From Symbiodinium natans (Eukaryota > Sar > Dinophyceae > Suessiales > Symbiodiniaceae), in the NCBI GenBank assembly GCA_905221605.1, contig CAJNDS010002139.1:248001-312000 (forward strand): a stretch of DNA of 64,000 nucleotides, read 5' to 3'. The notes under the pieces are model-generated. The model was not told the DNA's origin, searched no databases, and was given only the letters and a program-made list of their open reading frames with translations. The number at the start of each line of letters is the position of its first letter. The first letter of the stretch is position 1. Below are positions 12,305 through 23,534 of this stretch, piece by piece. Position numbers and translations under genes: made by a program.

Positions 12305-12515
12305 TCTGACCACGGGACCGGGAAACCACGGGACCAGAGGACGAGAGGACCACGGGACCAGAGCACCAAGGAACCGTAGGACCAGACGACCAAGGGACCA
12401 GAAGGCCAGAGGACCAGAAGACCAAGCGACCAGAGGGCCAGAGGACCAGGGCACCCGAGGACCAGGGGACCAGAGGACCAGGGGACCAGAGGACCAGGGG
12501 ACCAGATGACCACAA
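12305..12515. repeat. minisatellite, unit GGACCAGAG / GGACCAGGG
   Basis: About 20 imperfect copies of an 8-9 bp unit. Translated frames give Trp/Ser/Gly/Pro repeats and are artefacts. Confidence 0.85.
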
Positions 12516-12579
12516 GGCCTGGGGCCAACGTTACCAAGGCCACCAAGGCAGGGCCAACGTTAGGAAAGAAAAAAACACC

Positions 12580-15500
12580 GGGCCCGCTCAAAGAAAGTCA
12601 CAAAAAGAGGGAGACACTCAAAAGAGATGCTCTCAGCAACATATAAGGAAGCCTGCAGGCGAGTCCCCGATGGAGGGAGGCTCGACTTCAGAACTTCGGG
12701 CTTATCCGTAGATGCGAAGGACCCTCCCCGTTTGGCGTGCATTGCGCTCGCGCACAGCTTCCTGACGATGAACTTACACCATAATACACCCTAATCCACC
12801 CCAAACACCTTGAACTTGAACCCCCAGAAAGAAGCTGAACCCCTAACGTCCCTAAGCAGCCACCTCCAGGGAGGAGCGCAGCCCCCGGCAGTTCCTGCAA
12901 GAGGGTCTGCATGGAACCAAGAAGTACCACGGAGTGCGCTAAGCAGAGACATCCTGGGAGAATCGAGCGTTTCAAGCCGCCGCCAGAATAGTCCACAGAG
13001 CGTTTCAGGGCATACCGTCAGTCGTTGTGTCGTTGCGTTGAGTTTTCGGACTTCCCTCAGGTACGCAAGTGAATCTTGCCATCGCTGTGCGTTGTAAGGA
13101 ATGGAGTCTCGAGTTTCGAGCTATGTGAAAGCTCAACCTTGAAACTGGAACAGATCATGCGCCATCCCTCCCTCCAGATTCCCACCTCGGTCATGCAAGG
13201 ATCTGCCATAATCAGCTGGTATCTGGTCTGCAAGATCACCTGGGCACCGTTCTGTTCACCCAAGTCGGACGCACCAAGCTTTGATAAAAAAAAGAGGGTG
13301 CCAAAGAATGAAACGCTTAAAAAGGGCTGAACAAAGCTCAAGGCACCGCATCCTCGGCTTAGGGCTACTCTCCTTTCTGAAAAAATGCCAGCTCCGAGGG
13401 AGACTTAGAGCTCGAGCAGGGTCTTTGAGTGACGAAGAAAGCAAGAAGCAAGTCTGAATACAGCTGAGCACCACACATCTTTCTCCGAGACGATGGACGC
13501 AAAAATGAAGTACAACATTCCATCGCTGGCCACCTGCGCTGCACGGCTACCTCTTTGAAGCCCTAAACCTCCACCATCCTCCACCCAAACTTCACTGAGT
13601 CCAAAGCCCTGAAATACACTAAAGCACGAAAGCCCTGAAGCGAAACCCCGACAAAGCCTGACAGTTGTGAATGTTTGAAAAAACCTGTTTGGCATATCAA
13701 AAAGGAAGCTCTCGGCTGCGGGTCTATGCTATTAAGGCCTGCTAGTGCGGAAAGGCCGAAGCATGCGATGCTAGGCAATTCTAGAAATTGCGACTCGGAC
13801 ATGCCAGGTTTAACATGTTGGGTGCTGCAGGGCACAGCCTGAGTCACGACAAACCTCAGTGCGACATCCGGCACAGATCTGCACCCAACGGCAATCCCTC
13901 ACTTGCCGCCGCTTTGCAGGAACTTGTCCTTTCCGATTCTACATACGCACCGAAGCCAACAACACTGCCCGACCCATGAACAAATTCGTAGGTCCCACAT
14001 TTTCCAGCCTTAAAGTGCAGCGCGACGTGCTGATGAGGTCCGAGGAAGAGCATCTGCCTTCGATATTAAAGATAGAGAGCCCTGCAAACCCTCGGACTTG
14101 GGGCCTTGAAGGCCTTGAAGGCCTTGAAGGTTGGAAGAGGGTTTTGTGGGGTTCAGGGCGCGGTGAAGTTTAGGGTCGGCCGCTGCCAGGGCTTGCAGTG
14201 GTTTAGCTGCTTTGAACCAAGTGTGCGAACGCAGGAGATACTGTTACTGCCACTTCACTTGCGCGATCTGTCACCCTCACACAGCAGGCTCTCTGCCAGT
14301 TTGTGTTTTGTTGGGGATGTAGACGCTTTAGCCACAGCCACACCTGCTACCGCGTCTGACGTAGCCGACAGGAAATGCAGAAACGCAAGAAGAAACAATC
14401 CAGAGCGTCCGCGTACTTCCATACCTCCTTCTGTCCATGCAAGCCGCTGCAGCAATTGGAATTATTGCAATGCAGCTACAAGCCTCTGGCAGGAACCTTA
14501 CACGCAAGTGCAAACTTGCAACGCTGCCCAACATCACCGCATGTTCCAACGTCCAATCGACTCTTTGCCCTGACAACCGACTCGACAGACTCTGTTCTTT
14601 TAGAAGCTCGTATTGAGCTCACACCCATATCTCAACATCCAAGAAATCCGGGCCTCACTCGCTCCTGCTCAATGCGTCGATTCAGGGTCTCGCTTGCCGC
14701 AAGGATGAGGTCCTGTGTTGGGTGTAAACACTGATTGATAGCCTTGAATGCTTTGAAGACTTAAGACATCTCAAGGTGCCGGGGGTAAACGCACAGCAGG
14801 AGCTCTCAGTCTCGTCGTCGAAGGGATGGCTTCGTGTGTTGAGGGCTTGGACTCTAGGGTTTTTTACAGTTGAGGGTGCAGAGTTTGGGAGGGGATCCAG
14901 GCCTGAAAGCCTTTGATGCCACGAACTTCAGGGGGTTAAAAACATCCACGAAGGTCCGAAACCGAAACCCCTCCAAACCCCATATCCCAAAAGCCCTAAA
15001 CCCAATTTCAGTCACCTCCATGTGCGGATGGCGATGGTTTCTGTAGCGGCTGCTCATGCTGGAGAGGCCTCGAACACTGCTCAGAGCATGCACGAACCAC
15101 AGGCTCAAAAATGGACCTTCTACTTGAGATCTTCATGTGACTTCAAAAAGGGCTCATTCACAGCCCCTTCTTCCACAAGCATTCTTACGACCCTATGCTG
15201 GGCTCACCCAAACATGAATCGTGGCTGTATTGGATTTAAGGAGCGCTTCAACCGGGAGCTCTCTGAGGCCAGGTCCAGGAGCAACCACTCATGCAGCAGA
15301 AAAACTCCGCTAAGCCAAACAGACCCTAGCATCCCTAAACATACCTCATAATTAAGTTCTGTCCTGCACATCTCAAGATGGCTGTGCAAACGTGCTGCAA
15401 AAGCTGAACTCTCAACCCAAAGTGATATCTCTAGGCCTTCCCAACCTTCGAAGGTGGCGCAGCGGTCGAAGAGGTTTCCACCTCTACGCTTGAGGAGCCC

Positions 15501-18055
15501 TGTTTTTGGGACTTGAGGGCTTGAGGGCATCAGGTCTCGAGCTATCAAACAGAGAACATCTACGTTTTTTATTTTTGAATCAGCCGTCACAGCTTCTGTC
15601 CGGGCAGACTTCAGGAACCCTGCGACCGACACCCATGCAGCGCCAAACAGCTCAAACCTCACACCTCAAGCCCTATTCTCGACACTGCACGCTACACCGC
15701 CACAAACCCAAGCTGCCTCCAGAAAGCAGCGCACGGTTGGTTCGCATGGCCAACGCTGTCTGCCGCCGGAACTCGACCTTAAGCGCTTGCGGCCATCACT
15801 ACCCCAAACATGACCATGAACGAAGGAGCACATTCAGACCGCAAGAGTCTCGGCAAGAGTGTGTAAAAATGCAAAGCCCCGCTGTGGCCCGAGCAGTGCG
15901 GACCAGGGCGTTGGAAACGCCGTGGGGTGCTACGAAGCCCTGGAGAATGCCAGAGTGGTGCTCCCTGGCGCGACACGCTCAAGAGGCCTCAAGAGGATCA
16001 GTAGAGACTCAACAGATGTACATTGACGGCTAAGGGTGCGCAAACTGCTTCTGAGCTGCCTGTTTAAGCACTGCGGTTCACTGCCCACGAAACCAACAGC
16101 TTCCGGGAGTCGCACATAAGATTGGAAGGGTCGACATCGACTTTCGAAAAGGCGTGATTGGGAACCGTGATCCCGAGTTCGATGCTCTTTTCAGGTTCGT
16201 GAAAAATTCAGGGACTGGAAGCAACTTCGAGAGGCCACAAGCTTGGGGTTCAGCCCTGCACAAGTCAAGCAGCGAAATTCCTGAGACCCAAAACCTCAAG
16301 CGCCCAAGCGCCCTAAACTGTCAAACCCCAAACCCTGGACCGCCGCTCCTCAGGCACATGATGAACTCCTGAAGGCCCTTGACCTGAGAACTGGATGTCT
16401 GGAAGCCAGATTTCAGTTGTTTTGAAAGAAAACAATAGGAAGCCATGGAAGCCAACATAAGCCAACTACGTAGCTTTGCGATGCAGCGTGCCACGGAGTT
16501 TACAATGCTTTGCGGCGCTTTGTGACGCTTTGCGCTACTTTGCGTGTCACGGGACAAAAGTCTGTGCGCAGATGCGCTTAGATGTGTTTAGGCAGAAAGT
16601 GTGTACAATGGGCTCAAAAACTTGTACCTCTACAGCACTCCCTAAACCCATCCAAACCCGAAACATGCAGGGTGCCTCTTGAGGCATATGAATGCTTCTG
16701 TGCGCTTTCGGGGGACCCAGAAGGCCCTCGCAGTACTGGGGGCCCGGTCCGACAGGAACTGAGCGAAGGGCGTGGGGCTCCTGGCCTGTGTTGCGATGTG
16801 TTGCGGCTGTTGGGGAGCGAGAATCTTGGGCTCGCGGATGGGCTTGGGCTTCGGGGGAGTGTGGGCTCGTGGTTTCAGGGGACTTTGGGCTTAGGGCCCA
16901 AGATATTAAAGAGAAGACAACCACGTAGGGCCGCAAGAAATTCAAAGTTCAACCCCAAACCCAAACCACTCCCACCCCGCGTCCAAACAACACAAACAAA
17001 GCACGGCAACAACTTTGGCCTCCGGGAACTGGGAGGCCATGGGCCTCAAGGGCAGCTGGGGAGGTCGCACGGTCTTGCGCCGCATTTTTCTCGGGCTGGC
17101 TGGGATTCGTGAGCGTCGGCTCTGCAAGCGGTTCAGGCTGGACATTGCATGTAGTATTGGGCTGCGACCGCGATGGAGCCAACACTCCGGAATGCCTACG
17201 TGCCTCCCAGAAAGCCAGCGCCATCTAGAAAGCCATAAACCCTCAGGTAGTACACGCAAATTAAGGCCTATAGGCCCGCAACTGGTTTGGCTGGCTAGGC
17301 CGCCTTAGAGGGTCCGATCCTGGACACAGGATTCTTCAGTCAGCGCCAACACGCGCCCCATATGTTTGCATTTTCAAGCAACAGTTGGCAGCGCATGGCA
17401 AGCAATAAACGCAATGGACAGGAAGCCACGAGGCTCCGACAGCCAAACCGCACAGGGCTTATCCCGGTTGTCGTCCTTGTCGCGGTCTCCCACTAGCCTG
17501 AGGCAGCTCGACGAGCACTTTATGGGCGCATGACACTCTAAGGCTCCACTAGGGTCACTAGGGGCCTCTCCGGGCATGTCATACTTTGCACTAAAACCGC
17601 GAGCATGTTCTCCCCGGCCAAGAAGCTTCTTCTCCAGAGCATGCAGTGAAAGGTTGCCATCCGACTTGCGAAGGAGGGATCCATCCTTCCGGCCTCGGAA
17701 CAGGCTTCACACGCCTCTAGTCGAGGCTTTGGCCACACAGGGTCCACAGCTCTGCAGACCACATGAGTAGGTCAGTTAGCTTGTAGAAAATCAAAAGCAC
17801 GGGCACCATGTACGGATCTATAAGAGGCCACCCTGGCTCATCCGACCCAAGTGTCCGAAAAGTCAGGTGTGAAGAGGGGAGTGATAAACGTTGATAATCC
17901 AAGAATCGTCAAATCCTCTGAGCAGGCCGTTCTCCGAACTGATATTGTCCCTGCACCCTTGTCTTGGGGAGCAAGGAACAATCCAAAAGCCACGCTAAAC
18001 CCAAATGGCCTTTGTGGTCCCTGCAGGACCTATGAACCCTGTAGCCTGCAGGGCC
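12580..18055. other. no gene recognised; probably spacer and introns
   Basis: About 5.5 kb without a recognisable family. Several minus-strand frames of 60-130 residues occur, but none has a motif I can name. A three-copy GGCCTTGAA minisatellite lies at 14104-14130 and telomere-like words (AACCCTAAACC) are scattered through it. It may contain exons of the gene ending at 18056 or of lineage-specific genes. Confidence 0.35.
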
Positions 18056-19100
18056 CTATAGTCCTTCATCCACAGCTTTGGCCAGGCGGCTGATGAAGTA
18101 CCAGGCATACGGCTTGCCCTGTGGCTCCACAGGCGAAGCTCAACAAATGTTGACCCGTTTCAGGATTCAGAGTTCGGAGGTTCACCAACTCACACTCCAA
18201 CTGCTGACCCAAACACCTACAGCTAAGTTGGGTGCGGCTCCAGAGAAACCTCCTGGTGCCTTGGCAATGACCACCGTGTCCGGGATTGAGAAGCCGAAAT
18301 TGTCAGCAAAGCCTCTGGGCAAGTCCATGTGTCCGGTCCAAACAAAAAGACTCGAACAGCCTGAACTGAACCTCACATCGCCCGCTTCGTCCGCGTCTAC
18401 GCTTCAGGATCCCTCTCCACAATGTTGTAGTTGAGTGCACGTGTTCCCGGACGACACGGATACACCACCGCTCAAGGAATCCGCCAATCAGAAGGGCCCT
18501 GGAGTCCCCCGGAGTCCTACAGAGTCCTACAGAGTCCTAGAGGCCCGGCTGCCCTCAGAGAAGGCCAGGGAGCTGCGGTTCTTATTCCGCCGGTGCCCCC
18601 AGCGCCAGAGCAGCTCGTAGAGCTCCACGATGCACCTGAGCCGTGTGGAGCCGTGTGGAGCCAGTGTAGAGGCTGATTCAGAGCTTAAAGGGTGGACTCT
18701 TGCATGTCTGAGTGCTGCAGGTCTCCTTCTGGCTTGTCCCTTCTACCGGTAGTTGCTCCTACATGTTGCATTGGTCTTTGCAAGCGTGATTCAAAGCTGT
18801 CTGTTTGGCGAAGCCATCTCCGCCGCTCTACAGCGCTTTCGAAGGAAGAAAGGAACCCTGTCCCCCAAGTCCTGCACCCTGAGCTACAGCCCCGCCAACA
18901 ATAAACTGCCAATGAGCACGACTGGCAATAACAGCCTAATCCCAACTGTCACCCCAGCACCGGTAACTAAAACAAATAACAACCAAGACCATGTAGGAAA
19001 ACGTAATTGCCTAGATATTGAGAGCAACAAATCAGCAGCAGCTCTATCAGCACAAGAAACAGCAACAGCAGCAGCAATTGTTCTGTTATGAATATGTTGA
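18056..19100 (-). CDS. unrecognised multi-exon gene, 3' part, possible membrane protein
   Basis: Four minus-strand segments look like exons. A hydrophobic one lies at about 18884-19100 and contains two stretches long enough to span a membrane (TWSWLLFVLVTGAGVTVGI, then LLLPVVLIGSLLLAGL). Next is about 18550-18640 (CIVELYELLWRWGHRRNK), then about 18215-18345 (RGFADNFGFSIPDTVVIAK). The last, about 18056-18130, reads GKPYAWYFISRLAKAVDEGL and then a TAG stop at 18056. The order and spacing suit one gene, but the joins were not established and I do not recognise the family. The hydrophobic segment could instead be a chance frame. Confidence 0.3.
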
Positions 19101-19943
19101 ACACAAGGGTAGGGACATAAGGTGTCCAAGCCCCCTAAAAGATCCTCTGCAGCGGAGCAGCTCGCAGGGCACGCAGTGCTGGTCGGTGCTACGAAACATG
19201 TGTGCGTCCTGGCCACAAGGAGGGCTTCGTAGGGCTTCAGGATGTGTAGTGAAGAGATGTGAAGAGTGTAGGGCTGGGGTTTCAGTCTTGAGGGGACTGG
19301 ACTTTCAGGGTCTAGGATCGGTGAAACAACGGCGCCTAACGCCATGAATGTAAACAGAACCTCAGAGGTCAAGATGGGAAAACATTCTCGCAATTCACTC
19401 AGACTTTCGTGGCTCGTGCGAAGTGACCTGAACACGCCCGCACGTTGATGCTCCTGAAGATGGGGAGTCCAAACCTCCAAGCCCCCCGGACATGCCTTAA
19501 GATGGCCGCGCCTCACGGGGGGTGATGATTGCGGCAAACTTCTTGCTCCCGACGTCCTGCAAACATTGGGAAGGCTGCGAACTGACCCCTCAAACTACCA
19601 AGCCTCAACGATCAGAGTAGACTCAAACCATCGCGTCCTCGTCGTAAACCCTACGGATGTGCTCCATCTCGTGCGGCAAAAGCGGTGCGACCGCCTAGGA
19701 CAATGGGTTGGAAATGAGGTGAGTCATAAGTTTTCACTGTCATGCTCTTTTAAAGGACGGAGTACACCCGAAACCCGCGCATACGGAAAATCGACCGCAC
19801 AGCAGCGCACCGCACAATTCCAACAAAGGGTCGAGGGTCACACGGTCAAAGAGTGAGCACACTAAACAAGTAGGGTGACTTCTGCTTGCTTAGCGGCCTT
19901 CCCAAAGTCTACTTGGGTAGCTTAAGGAACAAAAGTGGAAAGG

Positions 19944-20229
19944 TCAACTAACTAAGCCATGATGTCGCTTCTCGCACTTTGGTGTGACACGTTCACGCTT
20001 GACAGGACCTCCTTCACTACGCCCGTCTTTTGGATCTTCGGCGCTCGAGTTGGCTCCCTGCTCGGCAGCCATCGCTTCTCGGCAGATGATCGAACTGTGC
20101 CACAACTTCTTGGCTCGAAGACTCACATGCTCTGGCCATAGAGCCTTGCGACGTTTTCGTACCCGGGAAATTCTGTTTAAGTGGTGGAATCCTTTCGCCT
20201 GCCGCTCCCAGTCAGAAAAGTGGCGCTGA
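19944..20229 (-). CDS. C-terminal exon of an unrecognised basic protein
   Basis: A minus-strand exon candidate begins after a pyrimidine-rich acceptor (CTTTCAG at about 20230) and runs about 95 codons to a TGA at 19944. It is rich in Arg, Lys and Trp (for example DWERQAKGFHHLNRISRVRK and PEHVSLRAKKLW) and ends in a charged tail. The frame continues open upstream to a Met at 20339, but the part before the acceptor looks like intron. Function unknown. Confidence 0.35.
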
Positions 20230-21144
20230 AAGTTCGAAACAAGAGACTTTAAGCTATGACAAGACGCCAAGGGCCAGACTCCTCCCAAAACAAGCCTTGT
20301 GTCAGAAAACTGCCACAAAGCCATCACACAAACTTCCAAGCCAGGTCAGCCCCAAACCTACAAAAGCCTCAGTGGAAGACACACTAAACCCTGAAGCTGC
20401 AGAAGCTGCTAAGCTTGTTAGAGCTTGTTAACGCTTGTTAACGCCTGTTACAGCTTGTTAAAGCTTGTTCAGCCCCCTGATTCCCCAAACCGAGGCAGGC
20501 GCCGCAGGCGCCAGCGGAGTCAAGCCCTCGACTCCCATTGCGCGAGGTTGGGGGGGGGGGCCGTCTTGGCCCCTCCCCAGTTTACCGCGGACTTGAGCTG
20601 TTTCTTTCGCATTTGGTGTGGGTGCAGCCTTGGGCGTTTGGGGGTACAGATTGCAGGAGTTTGCAGGGTCTAGGGTTGAACTGGGCCTTAGCCATTCACC
20701 CTGCAGAGCTGTTCATCTTCGGATCTTGTTGGGTTCGGACGGCTGAAGAAGTGGATTTAGGCGGCCGGGCCAGTCTGGGGCAGCTGGGCGTCGATTCAGG
20801 GGTGCTGCCTTTCTAGCTCTGCACAAGATTGGAAAGCTGCAAGCCGCGGACCGGGACACCGAAACACCGAAAGCACGTCCAGCACAAACGGCTCAGGCAG
20901 CAGCCTCAAAATCCTCAAAGCCAGCTTCCAAGGTCCAAGGGTACTGAAGAAGGCATCGACAGCTCCTGCACCTGAAACCTTACCTTCACTGCATCTAACA
21001 TGCTAACTGTTGGAGATGGGATTCCTCATATGCATGAATTCAGTGCTGCCGAACTCACTTTATCGGATCCTGGTTTCGGATGCCCGTTCAGAGAGCAAAA
21101 AAGGCTGCATTGCCAAGTGCCATTATTAGAAGGGAGGGGTTTCG
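20230..21144. other. no gene recognised; GCTTGTTAACG minisatellite at 20405-20470
   Basis: Contains about five imperfect copies of an 11-bp unit near GCTTGTTAACG. No recognisable exon otherwise. It precedes the first tandem unit. Confidence 0.45.
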
Positions 21145-21812
21145 GCTTCTTTTCCACGACACAGCGGCGTATATGCGGCCAGGGCATATCGGCGCGGCTT
21201 TGGTACACGCGCCCCCACGCCCCAGTGTAGGCCTCCACCCCGCAGAGATCCTAAAGCCGCCCCGTGAGAGGCATCTCCCTGCGCAGGTGGGACCGTGAGC
21301 ATCCAAGCTACTGTCCGTGGCTGTGCCAGGTCACTGGCCTTCGTTTCGAATGGATCTAGCCAACAGGCCTGCAATGAGCACCCCACTAACTTCAACCATG
21401 CCTAGAGCAATCACCCAGAAGCGCCTCATCCAGCGCATGTTCGAAAGCACCCAGCAGCCCGCTACTTTTGCAAGGGCCAGGGCTCGACTGTACACATGCC
21501 AACTATACAGCATGCGCCTGGAAAACGACAGGCACATACACAAACATACACGCACGCAGCTTAGTCAGCTGTCAGAAGCTGTGCGGGCGATCAGGTTCCC
21601 GGCAGTGGGACGGAGGATGCAAAATACGCGGCCAAGCTCTCGAATCGACACCCGGAACCCTGCCTTTGACCAATCTTATGGCTTTCTCTCGTAGCCGACT
21701 TTCCAACTCTACAGGAGGAGGTTTGCAGATTGGCATGCTCAGAACTCTCATCGATGTGAGTCATCTCAAAAGCTTTGCTCGATGAAGGTTATCGTTGCTA
21801 GTTCTCCGCATA

Positions 21813-23065
21813 GTAACGACATGTAACGACACCCCAGCTCCAAGCCATGAAGTTTTCACCGCGTAAAAAGCACAGAAACCACGGCTTGAGGAGTGATTCA
21901 GCGCGGTGGCTTGAAAGCTTTGGTGCTTAAGCCTCATAAAGGTTCTGAAGGCTTGAGTGCTTGACTTTCAGCAAAACAGTGTAACGTTGAGAGTCATACG
22001 AGGGGTTCGATCGGTGTGCACCTGCGGCTCGCGTGCACGGCGCACACGGCCCGGACCATGGGTTTTCCCCGAGGCCTGCTCGCAGTAAATCGTTCTCCTG
22101 CCCAGGTGCGCGATGGTGCGCATTGACGGGTGTGGCCGCACAGGGCCCATGGTCTGACAATGGGTTTTTCGAGCGTTGCTCGCATTTTGAACAAAAACCG
22201 TGCTCTAGCGGTCGGGGCCGCGGCAATCCTCGAAACGTTGGACCTCTGGGCTCACGCAATATGAAATTGTCGTCGTTTTTGGACGTCAGGGCTCGCGAGT
22301 TGCGAAACTGTCTACGAATTTGGACTTTTTGGCTCACCAAATGCGAAACAGTCGTCATGCTTGGCCGTCTCGGCTGGATGAAGTTGCGGCCCTCTTCTGG
22401 AGTTTACAGACGTCCATCTCAATGGTGCCCTCATGTGCTCGAACTGCTTTGGGACCCTGGATCCATCCATGCCGACGCATTGGGCACATGCCGGGCAACA
22501 AGGCCGTAAAAAAAAAAAAACACCGTGATGAAGGTCGTGCTTGGGTCTTGCTTGCAAGCTCCGAGCACAAGGTGCGCTTTGCAGTTGGGCTTTGACGAAA
22601 TGGCCTTCCGGCGGGACAAGGAGGCGGAGGAGACGCCGTGAGATTGATGGAGAGAGAACGAGGCAGGAAACGTGATGAAACTTGATGAAACATGTGTCTT
22701 CCATCCCTGCCCTGCCAACACGGCGAAGCTCTGGGCCAAGATGCTGAACGCGAACGAGACGCCGCCATGCGCCGCCCAGAGCCCGGAAGTTGAAGTCGAC
22801 GCAACCCTGGAAACAGGAGCCGTTCAGAGCCATAGGCCCTGACAGTAATATCCTTGCTTTGTTCCGTAAGCTACACTGCAAGAATCAAGTCTTCTGGGTG
22901 AGCTCTTGGGTGCTCTGGGACTCTCTTTGCTGGATGTTCTTCGAGTGCCAAGAGGATGTTGGCTGGAGCGCTTGCAGTGGTCTCGGCATGTTTTGGACGT
23001 CTTGGACCATTGGAGCGTTCCGTCCGCGTGGTCTCTCACTAACTGGGGTCTGCGATGGCATAATA
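21813..23065. other. 1.25-kb segment present only in unit A
   Basis: Unit B has only about 80 unrelated bases here (35825-35905). The segment holds a 41-bp tandem repeat (22240-22362), a 13-base A run (22508-22520), and an imperfect repeat of ATGGGTTTTTC-like words at 22058-22180. Open frames on both strands (158-189 codons) show no domain. It could be an insertion in unit A or a deletion from unit B. Confidence 0.6.
22240..22362. repeat. 41-bp tandem repeat, three units
   Basis: Three consecutive 41-base units start at 22240, 22281 and 22322, each beginning GGAC and sharing GGCTCNC, GCGAAAC and GTCGTC words. A partial fourth (GGCCGTCTCGGCT) starts at 22363. The register is exact although the units differ at several positions. 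Confidence 0.85.
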
Positions 23066-23534
23066 GGGGTACTCCTGGCCTGACCCACCCGTGCCAGCGA
23101 GCTGACGCGCGTGCGCGAATTCAATCTAGAGTGAATTCGACCTGTCTGCGGCTCAGTGGACCTGTAAGCACAGTGAAGGCTTGGGGTTCGAGATTCGGGG
23201 AGCTTCGGACGCAGGATTTGAGGTTTCAAGCTGGATGGAAGGTTCCGTGGCATTCGGGGGCTCCATGCCTTGTCCTGAGGATGACAGGTACTTAGCAACC
23301 TCACTACTGCGGCGTCACGAGCTCGCTCCTAAACATTCCTAAACCCCAAACCCTGACTCGTGCACGTGCACCTCAAGACGCAAGACTCGAAACTCCGAAA
23401 ATCCCAGGCCCGAAAAGCCCTGAGCCCACCTGCACCTGTGCCATAGCGGCTGGGCTTGTGCAAGTGCCTGGGAAGGTGCACGCTGGAACCAAGGGATGAA
23501 AGGGGGAGCTTGGAGGCCTCGGAGGCTCATACCA

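Larger units (their letters stand above)
10141..12579. mobile_element. 2.4-kb block bounded by ~59-bp terminal inverted repeats
   Basis: The left end (10141-10199, starting GGTGTTTTTT and containing two copies of TAACGTTGGCCCTG) is an imperfect reverse complement of the right end (12521-12579, containing GCCAACGTTA twice and ending AAAAAAACACC). The interior has no transposase frame. It consists of AT-rich satellite (10370-11530), a duplicated 62-bp word (11541-11721), TA-rich sequence (11775-12235) and a GGACCAGAG minisatellite (12305-12515). No clear target-site duplication was found. It could be a non-autonomous transposon that collected satellites, or two inverted copies of a small repeat. 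Confidence 0.55.

Noticed and set aside
12253-12591. 112-codon frame with Trp/Ser/Gly/Pro-Leu-Val repeats
   Set aside because: It is a translation of the GGACCAGAG minisatellite.
22033-22881. Overlapping 158-189 codon frames on both strands
   Set aside because: They cross the 41-bp tandem repeat and an A run, with no domain; treated as non-coding insertion content.
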